Positions 24,648 through 32,284 of a DNA stretch of 35,567 nucleotides are shown in pieces. The position numbers and the translations under genes are program-made. The DNA lies in assembly GCF_001813675.1 (NCBI RefSeq), contig NZ_KV813662.1:226068-261634 (forward strand). The letters are read 5' to 3'. Each line of letters begins with the position of its first letter. Position 1 is the first letter of the stretch. Under the pieces are notes generated by a model. That model saw nothing but the letters and a program-made list of their open reading frames with translations. It ran no database searches and was not told the origin of the DNA. The DNA is from Streptococcus sp. HMSC078D09 (lineage in GTDB: Bacteria > Bacillota > Bacilli > Lactobacillales > Streptococcaceae).

Positions 24648-25556
24648 GTGAACGAAATTACTTTATCAAATAATCTATCTCAGATAGAACTGGAAATCAG
24701 CCACCACAAACAAATTGCTGGTCAATCGATTTGGGAAATTGGTAGGCGATTGAATCATGTAAAAGAGGATGATCTGGCCCATGGGAAATTTATGGAATGG
24801 TTGAATAAGATCAATCTTAATTGGTCAGAGGCGAACAGAATGATGAAGATTGCAAAAGAACTTCCAAATTACTCAACGTTGAGTAATTTAGGTAGCACCG
24901 CACTTTACCTCATCGCAACTCTTCCAGACGAAGAGAAAGAGGAGCAGATCCAGCGCATCGAAGATGGTGACACCCCAACAGTACGTGAGCTTCAGGAAGT
25001 TAAGAAAAAACTTCAACTCAGCCAACAAGCAAACAAATTTCTAAGGGACGAGAATGAGAAAATCAAGTCTTCCAAGACTGAAGTCAAGGAAACCATCAAG
25101 GAAGTCGTCCCAGACGATTACAAGGCCACACAGGACCTTAACAGGCAATTGCTGGAAAAGAATAAGGAACTCTCTAATACCGTGAAAGCCATGGAAGAAC
25201 GCTCCGAATTTATCGAAAAGCAACTTGCTGACACACTGGCCCAGCGTGAAGAGGTCGATAAGAAATCTGCACAGTATGATGAATTGACACTAGCGATTGA
25301 AGAATCGCAAGGGCAACTCAAAAGCGTACAGAAGCAAATCTCAGCCTACAAGAATATCACAAGCCTATTGCAAAAAGGAAACGATTTTTTGGCAAGCATG
25401 GGAGGTCTGATTTATGCAGACGAGGAGAAAGTCTTAAAAGCAGACGGGATCATCCGAAATGAATTTGATAGTTTTATCAATCGAGGACTTCGTTTCTTTA
25501 ACGATCTGAACGACATTCGCAAAGAAAGTAATATTTTGGAAGGAGAATTTGAATAA
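24648..25556 (+). CDS. DUF3102 family phage protein with long coiled coil
   Basis: 302 residues, GTG start after AGAAAGGA. The N-terminal 100 residues or so (ISHHKQIAGQSIWEIGRRL, HGKFMEWL, SEANRMMKIA) match DUF3102, found in phages and integrative elements. Residues about 115-235 form a long charged coiled coil. The function is unknown; the domain is reminiscent of ParB-like DNA-binding helices (inference). The stop overlaps the next ATG by one base. Confidence 0.82.
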   Translation: MNEITLSNNLSQIELEISHHKQIAGQSIWEIGRRLNHVKEDDLAHGKFMEWLNKINLNWSEANRMMKIAKELPNYSTLSNLGSTALYLIATLPDEEKEEQIQRIEDGDTPTVRELQEVKKKLQLSQQANKFLRDENEKIKSSKTEVKETIKEVVPDDYKATQDLNRQLLEKNKELSNTVKAMEERSEFIEKQLADTLAQREEVDKKSAQYDELTLAIEESQGQLKSVQKQISAYKNITSLLQKGNDFLASMGGLIYADEEKVLKADGIIRNEFDSFINRGLRFFNDLNDIRKESNILEGEFE

Positions 25557-25978
25557 TGAATGAAGTGACAACACAACCTACCGAATTAGTGGTAGAAGAT
25601 GCAATGATCCATGCACTCCAGGAATTGAAAAAGCTGAAAGAAGGGCAGTCCATCTTATCAGCCGATGTCGATTATCTTAAGAATGAGCAACCAGTCAACC
25701 CTTCGGTCTGTTTGGCATTGGAAAAATTGCGTAAGAAGAAAGTCGTAGCCTTACTCGGTGGCAAAGATAGCCAGGCCTACCGTGACCGACATTTTGCACA
25801 ATCTGTATTTTCTCAGGCCGCTAAAGACTTCAAGGACTACTTCCGGATCCCTCGCTATGATTTGCTGAAGCGCAAGGACGAGGAAAAAGCTTTCGACTAT
25901 TGGGATAGTTGGGAGCCATCAGCAAATACCAAGCTAGAAATCAAAGCCCGCAACGGACAGATGAGTTTAGTCGGGTAA
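25556..25978 (+). CDS. ORF6C-domain protein (antirepressor C-terminal type)
   Basis: 140 residues. The core VNPSVCLALEKLRKKKVVAL (from about residue 52), LLGGKDSQAYRDRHFAQSVF and FRIPRYDLL match ORF6C, the domain at the C-terminus of many phage antirepressors, here without the N-terminal BRO/AntA DNA-binding domain. It may have an antirepressor or replication-linked role. It overlaps the upstream gene by one base (TAATG). Confidence 0.82.
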   Translation: MNEVTTQPTELVVEDAMIHALQELKKLKEGQSILSADVDYLKNEQPVNPSVCLALEKLRKKKVVALLGGKDSQAYRDRHFAQSVFSQAAKDFKDYFRIPRYDLLKRKDEEKAFDYWDSWEPSANTKLEIKARNGQMSLVG

Positions 25979-25988
25979 GGAGGCTTAC

Positions 25989-26267
25989 ATGGTTCTAGAA
26001 TTATTTGGAACTGAATTTAAAGATAAACTCTTTGAAGAGCTGGTTTCACTCAACTTCAAAGCTATGGAAGAAGCTAAGCGCAGATCAAGCAGACATATTA
26101 CATGGGTGCCGATCAAACAGCTACAGGAAGCAACCGGATGGGGTAGAACTAAACTAGAAGAGTGGAGAGACCAAGGGAAATTTCAATTTCAACAGTCCGG
26201 AAAGGGCGGGAAGTATCTCTACAATTTGGAAGATGTTCAGCGATTCTGTCGAACACTACAAAAATAA
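25989..26267 (+). CDS. DUF771 phage protein (HTH, excisionase-like)
   Basis: 92 residues. The C-terminal half WVPIKQLQEATGWGRTKLEEW ... GKYLYNLEDVQRFC is a winged helix-turn-helix of the DUF771 type, common in early regions of phages of lactic acid bacteria. It may be a DNA-binding regulator or an Xis-like factor. GGAGG lies upstream of the ATG at the normal distance. An imperfect hairpin (AAAGC..GCTTT, about 26274-26295) follows. Confidence 0.8.
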   Translation: MVLELFGTEFKDKLFEELVSLNFKAMEEAKRRSSRHITWVPIKQLQEATGWGRTKLEEWRDQGKFQFQQSGKGGKYLYNLEDVQRFCRTLQK

Positions 26268-26358
26268 AAAGCACCCTTTGAAAAAGGCGCTTTGAAAGAA
26301 CTATAACTTAATTATAACACAGGAATTATTTTTATAAAAGAATATTGGAGGAATAAAA

Positions 26359-26535
26359 ATGTTAGCAGAAATCTTAGTCGGAGTATTAATCATCGTGGTC
26401 CTATTTCAAATGATCATCATCAGCTCAATTAGCGAGCGATGCAAAGAATCAAAACGAGAATTGAAAAAGATGATTGCTGAACAGCAACGTATCCAAGAAG
26501 CACGAGAAGCAATGCGTTTCGGATATCGTAGATAA
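26359..26535 (+). CDS. Small single-span membrane protein (58 aa)
   Basis: 58 residues: one hydrophobic helix (residues 2-23) then a charged helix (ERCKESKRELKKMIAEQQRI). GGAGG is 7-8 nt before the ATG. I recognise no family. It stands directly upstream of a second protein of the same design and next to the reversed Abi gene. Confidence 0.6.
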   Translation: MLAEILVGVLIIVVLFQMIIISSISERCKESKRELKKMIAEQQRIQEAREAMRFGYRR

Positions 26536-26544
26536 GGAGTTTAA

Positions 26545-26688
26545 ATGTTATTAACAATTATTATCAGCTTTTTTTTAACATTAGTTGTTTTAGCGTTGTA
26601 TTCAAAACATTTAGCAAACGAGTTAAAGAAAATGGAAGATAGAATTGACAAAAAGATATTAATTCTCAAAAACAATATCACAAAATAG
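26545..26688 (+). CDS. Small single-span membrane protein (47 aa)
   Basis: 47 residues: a hydrophobic helix (2-19) followed by a charged helix (NELKKMEDRIDKKILILKNN). AAGGAG precedes the ATG. It has the same layout as the preceding protein, and its 3' end overlaps the 3' end of the Abi-alpha gene by 30 bp. No known family. Confidence 0.55.
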   Translation: MLLTIIISFFLTLVVLALYSKHLANELKKMEDRIDKKILILKNNITK

Positions 26689-27450
26689 TTGGCCAAGTTC
26701 TGTCAATGATACGTAAGACTTCTCAATACTTAGTTCTTCATTTGCTGTTAATTCATAATGTGGATTAAGATCATCTAGATATTTTTTGTATTCTTCGTAG
26801 TCAACAGAAAAAATTTCATGTGTAAGATATTCACCTTCATGAACATTTATCAAATTATGAGAGCTTAAAATAGTTAATTCCAAATCATAACTTGAAGACC
26901 ATTCTGATTTAAATAATAAATGAGTTCTTCCCACAGTTCTACTAGCAAATGTATCATTGTTAACAATTTTTGGTTTGCAAATTGTAACGTGACTATATGG
27001 ATTTTTATAAATCATTTCCAACAATTTAGCTTCTTTAGGTGTCATATTAGAGAGAATGGAACTAAAAATTGGAGTAATATTGCTATTCTTACGACTATCA
27101 AAAGAAGCGGCAATTAATTTTTCAAACATAATTCTAATTTCGACCTCATTTAATTGGTATCTCGAGTCTTCAATAGATTTTAAAACGAAACCTATTTTAG
27201 AATCATCTCTGTATTCATCTGGAATTTTATTAACCTCATCTTGAATTTCTTTTTGAAAGATTTTTAGATCATGTTCTTTTTGAATGTTGAATTTGCGCAC
27301 TGGATCTAAAACAATATGGAAGATGCCATCCAACACAGTTCCTAAAGCATTTCCAATTGATGATGCGACAGGTTGCATTAAAGCATCACCAGTATCTGAT
27401 GAAATTGGGAAGTGATTAAATTCCATATTGTTGTTATTTTGAGAAGTCAT
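26659..27450 (-). CDS. Abi-alpha (DUF4393) family protein, probable abortive-infection gene
   Basis: 263 residues. After an Asn-rich head comes a small-residue/hydrophobic stretch (PVASSIGNALGTVLDGIFHIVLDP). The family core follows: KIPDEY, the helix EVEIRIMFEKLIAASFDSRK, then PIFSSILSNMTPKEAKLLEMI, which fits Abi-alpha/DUF4393. Relatives are linked to abortive phage infection; the mechanism is not known. I use the ATG at 27450, 6 nt after TTGGAG; a TTG at 27462 overlaps the ribosome site. It is reversed relative to the operon and expected to be expressed in the lysogen. Confidence 0.8.
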   Translation of the reverse strand: MTSQNNNNMEFNHFPISSDTGDALMQPVASSIGNALGTVLDGIFHIVLDPVRKFNIQKEHDLKIFQKEIQDEVNKIPDEYRDDSKIGFVLKSIEDSRYQLNEVEIRIMFEKLIAASFDSRKNSNITPIFSSILSNMTPKEAKLLEMIYKNPYSHVTICKPKIVNNDTFASRTVGRTHLLFKSEWSSSYDLELTILSSHNLINVHEGEYLTHEIFSVDYEEYKKYLDDLNPHYELTANEELSIEKSYVSLTELGQLFCDIVFEN

Positions 27451-27456
27451 ATTAAA

Positions 27457-27498
27457 CTCCAATCATTTTTATTTTTATTATATCAAATATAGAAAGGA
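27457..27498 (-). promoter_or_regulatory. Promoter/RBS cassette B of the Abi-alpha gene
   Basis: On the minus strand: extended -10 TGA-TATAAT and GATTGGAG ribosome site, as in the block at 24596-24639. The shared parts are CTCCAATC, TTATTATATCAAAT and TAGAAAGGA (plus-strand reading), in the same order and nearly the same spacing. The far end gives AGAAAGGA before dnaB. Confidence 0.75.
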
Positions 27499-27505
27499 TT
27501 AATCA

Positions 27506-28831
27506 ATGGCAGAGAAAACAAATATCCTGCCTCACGATATTCTTGCTGAACAAGCTGTAATCGGATCAATTTTTGTCGATCCAGATAAGATCCTCATTGC
27601 TTCTGAATACCTCACAAAAGAAAGTTTTTACAAACTATCACATGGCATTGTCTTTGGAATCATGGAAGATTTATCGGACAAGGGTGAACCAATCGACCCC
27701 GTGTCAGTTAAATCAGCACTTGACTCAATAGGCGAATTTGATCGAATCGGTGGGATGGCATTTCTCGCTAGTCTTATTAATGCCGTACCAACCAGTGCTC
27801 ACATTGAGCATTATGCCAAGGTTGTAGCCGAAAAAGCGAGAGCACGAAAGGTTATTGAAGATCTCAATCAAACGATAGCCAATGTATATGATGGCCAATC
27901 AGACCTAAATGACATACTTGTCCAGACTGAACAAGCTTTGTCAAACATAGCAAATGACAAGCAGACTGGATTCCGTCCAATTATTGACGTCATTGATTCC
28001 ACGCAGTCAATTATTGACGAGCGCTCACAACGTGTTGGTGATGTAACAGGAACACCAACAGGTTTTACAGATTTTGACAATATCACGACTGGTCTACACA
28101 CTGACAACCTGATTATTCTTGCAGCACGGCCAGCGATGGGGAAAACAGCTTTTGCTCTTAATATCGCCCAAAATGTGGCAATAAGAGCTGGGAAACCAGT
28201 GGCAATTTTCTCTCTTGAAATGGGGGCAGAGAGTCTTGTAGAGCGTATGCTGTCATCTGAAGGACTGATCCCGTCATACCATGTAAGGACAGGTAATCTT
28301 TCAGAAAGCGAATGGCGCAGGATGATCCTGGCACAGGAGCAACTTGCGAAAGGAAAAATCTATATTGATGACACAGCAGGAATTCAGATCGCTGAGATTC
28401 GATCAAGAGCCAAACGATTGTCTCAAGAAACTGGTGGCCTTGGATTGATTGTAATTGACTATCTTCAACTAATTACTGGTAGAGGTCGAGAAAATCGGCA
28501 ACAGGAAGTGTCTGAGATATCTAGACAGTTGAAGATATTAGCAAAGGAATTGAAAGTTCCAGTAATTGCATTGAGTCAGCTATCTCGTGGAGTTGAACAG
28601 CGAAACGACAAAAGGCCCGTGCTCTCGGATTTAAGAGAGTCAGGATCTATTGAACAAGATGCCGATATAGTAGCATTTCTCTATCGAGAAGCTTACTACA
28701 ATCGTGAGGAGCAGGAGGAACCTGATAATGTTACAGAATTGATCCTTGAAAAAAATAGACACGGCAGTTTAGGAACAGTCAAACTATTCTTTCACAAGGA
28801 ATATGCGAAATTTTCAAATAAGGAGGCCTGA
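27506..28831 (+). CDS. dnaB: Phage replicative DNA helicase DnaB
   Basis: 441 residues. The N-terminal domain (LPHDILAEQAVIGSIF..) interacts with primase and loader. The RecA-like motor has Walker A ARPAMGKT (207-214), LIVIDYLQL (Walker B) and the late motif LSDLRESGSIEQDAD. This hexameric 5'-3' helicase unwinds the phage replication fork. AGAAAGGA is 7-8 nt before the ATG. It leads the replication module dnaB-repO-dnaC, so this phage carries both its own helicase and a loader. Confidence 0.95.
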   Translation: MAEKTNILPHDILAEQAVIGSIFVDPDKILIASEYLTKESFYKLSHGIVFGIMEDLSDKGEPIDPVSVKSALDSIGEFDRIGGMAFLASLINAVPTSAHIEHYAKVVAEKARARKVIEDLNQTIANVYDGQSDLNDILVQTEQALSNIANDKQTGFRPIIDVIDSTQSIIDERSQRVGDVTGTPTGFTDFDNITTGLHTDNLIILAARPAMGKTAFALNIAQNVAIRAGKPVAIFSLEMGAESLVERMLSSEGLIPSYHVRTGNLSESEWRRMILAQEQLAKGKIYIDDTAGIQIAEIRSRAKRLSQETGGLGLIVIDYLQLITGRGRENRQQEVSEISRQLKILAKELKVPVIALSQLSRGVEQRNDKRPVLSDLRESGSIEQDADIVAFLYREAYYNREEQEEPDNVTELILEKNRHGSLGTVKLFFHKEYAKFSNKEA

Positions 28832-28834
28832 TGA

Positions 28835-29590
28835 ATGGTAACTGAGAATCGTAGATATTACTGGTTACAGCTAAAAGATGACTTCTTTAATTCCAAAGAA
28901 ATGAAGCTCATGAGAAAGCTTCCTGGGGGAGAAGAAATCACAATCATCTACCTAAAAATGATGCTGGCAAGTCTAGCAGAGCAAGGGAAACTATATTTCG
29001 AGGGACTAGCAGAGGATCTAGCAGAAGAACTATCTCTATTGATAGACGAAGATCCAGAAGCAATCAGATTGACACTGATGTTTTTAACGAAAAAGAAATT
29101 ATTGACTACATCAGACAATTATCAGTTTAACCTCGAACAAGTTCCAGAAATGGTAGGGAGCGAAACAGCAAGCACCCGTAGGGCTCGCAAGCATCGAGAG
29201 AATCAAAAAGCGTTGCAATGCAACACCGATGCAACAAAAGGCAACGGAGATATAGATATAGATATAGATATAGATAAGGAGCAAAAAGCTCAATCTGATG
29301 TCTATGATGAAATTATCAAATATCTAAATGACAAAACAGGATCTCATTTTAAACCTACTAGCAAATCAACTCAAAGACTCATAAATGGTCGTTTAAGTGA
29401 GAATTACTCAATAGATGACTTTAAGCATGTCATTGATGTAAAAAGCCTTGAATGGAAGAATGACTCCAAGATGTCCAAGTATTTAACTCCAGACACGTTG
29501 TTTAATGCTACTAAGTTTGAAAAATACTTAAACCAAAAGATGCCTTCGAGTGCATCAACTCAACAACAAGACGAAAGGTTAGGGTTTTAA
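28835..29590 (+). CDS. Phage replisome organizer (RepO/DnaD-like)
   Basis: 251 residues. The N-terminal winged-helix organizer domain opens YYWLQLKDDFFNSKEMKLMR and runs to about residue 115. A basic linker (STRRARKHRENQ) and a GDIDIDIDIDID acidic repeat follow, then a C-terminal domain (from about 155, YLNDKTGSHFKPTSKST) found in phage replication initiators. It should bind the phage origin and recruit the DnaC-DnaB loader complex. GGAGG is 8 nt before the ATG. The linker DNA carries iteron-like repeats that may be the origin itself. Confidence 0.88.
   Translation: MVTENRRYYWLQLKDDFFNSKEMKLMRKLPGGEEITIIYLKMMLASLAEQGKLYFEGLAEDLAEELSLLIDEDPEAIRLTLMFLTKKKLLTTSDNYQFNLEQVPEMVGSETASTRRARKHRENQKALQCNTDATKGNGDIDIDIDIDKEQKAQSDVYDEIIKYLNDKTGSHFKPTSKSTQRLINGRLSENYSIDDFKHVIDVKSLEWKNDSKMSKYLTPDTLFNATKFEKYLNQKMPSSASTQQQDERLGF
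29212..29272 (+). other. Candidate phage replication origin: iterons plus AT-rich hexamer repeats
   Basis: GTTGCA (29212), TGCAAC (29219), TGCAAC (29230) and GGCAAC (29240) lie one helical turn apart (11 and 10 bp), the first two forming the palindrome GTTGCAATGCAAC. Four copies of GATATA (29249-29272) follow directly as a possible unwinding element. Origins inside the initiator gene are known from lambda-type and lactococcal phages. Confidence 0.5.
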
Positions 29591-30399
29591 TGCATCAGGA
29601 TTATGAAGTAGGTTCAACTAGTGAACCAAAAATATGTAATAAGCACGGATCCAAGATGATCAATGCAAAAGTCATGATTAATGGATCCCAGCAATTACTT
29701 TACATTTGTCCAGAATGTGAAAAAGAAGGAATCAATGAATTACAGGAACATTTAAAGCAAGAAGCAACTATCCAGTCCGTTCTAGCAAATACATACAAAG
29801 TATTTGGTCGTGAGAGCATCTATTCCAAGGAATTAGAAGGCAAAACCCTTGATAATTACGATGCAGGGAACAAGTTGTGTAATCAAGCTTTGAACTTTTC
29901 AAAAAGGATGTTGCGAGACTTCCTGAAATTTGAAACAGGAAATGTAATTCTGAGCGGTCCTCCAGGAGTTGGCAAGAGCCATCTATCTATTGGAATAGCC
30001 AAAGCATTAAATGAAAAATTCAAAGAATGCAAGCAACCAAAGAGTGTGCTATTCGTTTCGACTTCTGCGCTCTTTTCAAAGATTGAAGAAAGCTTCAATG
30101 GTCGAGGAGACTTCACAGAAAGTTATGCTGTGAATCTACTGAGCAATGTTGATTTTCTTTTCTTTGACGATTTAGGGAAAGAAAGCAGTATGAGTGGAAA
30201 CCTCAAAGAAGCAAATGAGTGGAGACAACGAGTACTGTTTAAAATCTTGGACAATCGCCAAACAACATTTTTTAATACAAACTTATCGAGCAACGATATT
30301 AAAACAATTTACAACAAGGCCCTTGCTGACCGGATCTTCAAGGGCGCAAGCAAACATATTTTTAAATTCCCAGAGGATACAGAAAGCAGGAGATATTGA
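29590..30399 (+). CDS. dnaC: DnaC-like helicase loader ATPase
   Basis: 269 residues. A zinc-binding head (C16, H19, C40, C43) precedes an AAA+ domain with Walker A GPPGVGKS (123-130) and Walker B FLFFDDLG. It resembles DnaC/DnaI loaders that place DnaB on origin DNA. It overlaps the repO stop by one base (TAATG) and the mazG-like start by one base, so the replication genes are translationally coupled. Confidence 0.92.
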   Translation: MHQDYEVGSTSEPKICNKHGSKMINAKVMINGSQQLLYICPECEKEGINELQEHLKQEATIQSVLANTYKVFGRESIYSKELEGKTLDNYDAGNKLCNQALNFSKRMLRDFLKFETGNVILSGPPGVGKSHLSIGIAKALNEKFKECKQPKSVLFVSTSALFSKIEESFNGRGDFTESYAVNLLSNVDFLFFDDLGKESSMSGNLKEANEWRQRVLFKILDNRQTTFFNTNLSSNDIKTIYNKALADRIFKGASKHIFKFPEDTESRRY

Positions 30400-30893
30400 T
30401 GGAAAACAAACAATTAAAAGATTTAATCGCAAAAGTTCAGCGCTGGTTTTATGACCGAAATTTGCAAACGCAAGATCCAAACAAGCAATTTTTGAAATTG
30501 TATGAGGAAATCGGTGAACTATCACGAGGACTAGCAGAGAATGATGAGGAAGTTACAAAAGATAGCATCGGAGACATCACTGTAGTATTAATTGGTTTGA
30601 CTTTGCAATTAGGAATCAAGACAGAGGAAATTTTCCCAGAAAATAATACATTTGTATTTTCCAATGCAGCAAAGTCAGAAGACTATTTTGTCTTGATGAT
30701 GGACCAATCATTGGCAGCATATTTTAACCGACAATCATACCAATTAAAAAATGTTGTTTATGAGTTGATGCGAATTTCAGCATTGCTACATCATGACTTC
30801 GTTGAGTGCTTGAATATAGCTTACGAAGAAATCAAAGATCGAACAGGAAAATTAGTGGATGGTGTTTGGATTAAGGAGGAACGACTAAAATGA
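30399..30893 (+). CDS. MazG-like nucleotide pyrophosphohydrolase
   Basis: 164 residues. The first half has the MazG helices and metal-binding residues: LYEEIGELSRGL (EExxE-type) and DSIGDITVVLIGL. The second half is longer than in minimal MazG. Phage MazG proteins hydrolyse NTPs or (p)ppGpp-like alarmones and may prolong host metabolism. I use the ATG at 30399, after AGGAG at 6 nt, overlapping the dnaC stop; the TTG at 30396 is less likely. Confidence 0.85.
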   Translation: MENKQLKDLIAKVQRWFYDRNLQTQDPNKQFLKLYEEIGELSRGLAENDEEVTKDSIGDITVVLIGLTLQLGIKTEEIFPENNTFVFSNAAKSEDYFVLMMDQSLAAYFNRQSYQLKNVVYELMRISALLHHDFVECLNIAYEEIKDRTGKLVDGVWIKEERLK

Positions 30894-31171
30894 CAGAAGA
30901 AATTTTAAACAATGGTTTTGACAAAGTAAATAAACCTAATCACTACTGTGGGGAATATGGTCTTGAATCAATTGACATTATTCGTAATTTTGCTGGAGGA
31001 CAAAAAGAAGTCCGGGGATTTTATTGGGGAAATGTCATCAAGTATCTTTGCCGTTATCAAAAGAAAAACGGATTGGAAGATCTAAACAAGGCAAAGAAGT
31101 ACTTAGACTGGCTCATCGCAGATTTGAAGCGTGAGGATCTTGAAAAGACAGCGATTGTTAAGCAGGAGTGA
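30890..31171 (+). CDS. DUF3310 phage protein
   Basis: 93 residues. KPNHYCGEYGLESIDIIRNF near the N-terminus and YWGNVIKYLCRYQKKNGLEDL with KAKKYLDWLI match DUF3310, a small protein common next to nucleotide-metabolism genes in phages, sometimes annotated as nucleotide kinase-like without proof. It overlaps the previous gene by 4 bp (ATGA). Confidence 0.85.
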   Translation: MTEEILNNGFDKVNKPNHYCGEYGLESIDIIRNFAGGQKEVRGFYWGNVIKYLCRYQKKNGLEDLNKAKKYLDWLIADLKREDLEKTAIVKQE

Positions 31172-31176
31172 AAGTT

Positions 31177-31578
31177 ATGAGACATTATACGAAAAATCAA
31201 ATGGATCACTTTCGTCAGCAATTACAATTATTGATTTTAGGAAAAGGTTTCACTCGCAAAGAACTCTCTAGAAATCTATGTCGTGGTGAACAGACGATAC
31301 AAGAGTGGATCACGAAAGACGACATCAATCCCAGCCATGTCCAAGAATTGTGCGAGTATTTCGGCATTGAGGAAAAAACTTTGATGGGTGATCCGGAAAT
31401 ACTTGCCGATTATAAGCTATATGATCGTGATAAGTATATCTGTACAGGGACTTTAAAAGAATTGAGCAGAATCACTGGAAAAGATAGTGCATTACTCAAA
31501 TATTACATCCACTTAAATGAACAAGGACGAAATGCAGGACATCTAAAATTAGAAAGGGTAATCGAAGATGAAACGTAA
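31177..31578 (+). CDS. HTH (XRE-like) phage protein with a C-terminal KxxSRITGK domain
   Basis: 133 residues. Residues 1-65 form a helix-turn-helix (KGFTRKELSRNLCRGEQTIQ, then ITKDDINPSHVQELCEYFGI). Residues 85-115 (DKYICTGTLKELSRITGKDS) resemble a second small DNA-binding or MerR-like helix pair seen in several streptococcal phage proteins. The role is unknown; an early regulator is likely. I use the ATG at 31177, 8 nt after AGGAG, rather than the GTG at 31168. Confidence 0.75.
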   Translation: MRHYTKNQMDHFRQQLQLLILGKGFTRKELSRNLCRGEQTIQEWITKDDINPSHVQELCEYFGIEEKTLMGDPEILADYKLYDRDKYICTGTLKELSRITGKDSALLKYYIHLNEQGRNAGHLKLERVIEDET

Positions 31579-31852
31579 AATCGACTGGCTAATCATCAAC
31601 TTGGTATTACTAGCAGGAATTACATTAGTGATTACTATCAATCTCAACTCCAGATTGGTTGAACAAGAAAACAAAATCAAAGATATGCAGTGGACTGTCC
31701 AGGAACACGAACTAAGTATTCAAAGGTTGGCGGAACAAAACACTGCACAAGAGGTAATCCTAAACAAATTAAATCGGGAGTACCAAGCGCAGGAACGTAA
31801 AAAGGCAGAAGCAGTTAAGGAAGCTGCTGAAATGAATAATGTAGGAGGATAA
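31568..31852 (+). CDS. Membrane-anchored coiled-coil phage protein
   Basis: 94 residues. One hydrophobic helix (about 7-26) is followed by a continuous coiled coil ([20 protein letters not shown] onward) with an Ala/Lys/Glu-rich end. Spanin- or exclusion-type functions are conceivable, but no family is recognised. It overlaps the upstream gene by 11 bp and precedes ssb by 2 bp. Confidence 0.75.
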   Translation: MKRKIDWLIINLVLLAGITLVITINLNSRLVEQENKIKDMQWTVQEHELSIQRLAEQNTAQEVILNKLNREYQAQERKKAEAVKEAAEMNNVGG

Positions 31853-31854
31853 TA

Positions 31855-32265
31855 ATGATCAACAATGTGACTCTTATTGGTCGATTAACCAGAGATGCAG
31901 AACTACGCTACACACCTAGCAATATTGCAACAGCACAATTTAATATTGCATGCAATCGCAATTTCAAGAATGCAAATGATGAGTATGATGCAGATTTCAT
32001 CAACTGCGTGATGTGGCGAGAACAAGCAGAACGCTTCTGCAATTGGACAAGAAAAGGAATGCTTGTGGGAATTGTCGGACGGATCCAAACAAGAAATTAT
32101 GAGAACCAGCAAGGACAACGTGTATATGTGACTGAAGTTGTCGCAGATAGTTTTCAAGTTTTGGAAAAGCGTGATAACACTGCAAACCAGAATAGCATGA
32201 CTGAACAGATGCCACCTAACTATGCAAATCCGATGGACATTGATGAAAGTGATTTGCCATTCTAA
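31855..32265 (+). CDS. ssb: Phage single-stranded DNA-binding protein
   Basis: 136 residues. The OB fold covers about 1-105 ([32 protein letters not shown]) and the acidic tail ends DESDLPF, which binds partner proteins. It is shorter than the host SSB, in keeping with phage copies. It coats ssDNA at the phage fork. AGGAGGATA precedes the ATG. Confidence 0.95.
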   Translation: MINNVTLIGRLTRDAELRYTPSNIATAQFNIACNRNFKNANDEYDADFINCVMWREQAERFCNWTRKGMLVGIVGRIQTRNYENQQGQRVYVTEVVADSFQVLEKRDNTANQNSMTEQMPPNYANPMDIDESDLPF

Positions 32266-32284
32266 AAACAAAAGGAGAAAAACA

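Noticed and set aside
32240..32268. A separate promoter for the phage adhesin (TTGATG-17-TAAAAA)
   Set aside because: Both hexamers are poor and lie within the ssb coding end; kept only as a remark, not as a feature.
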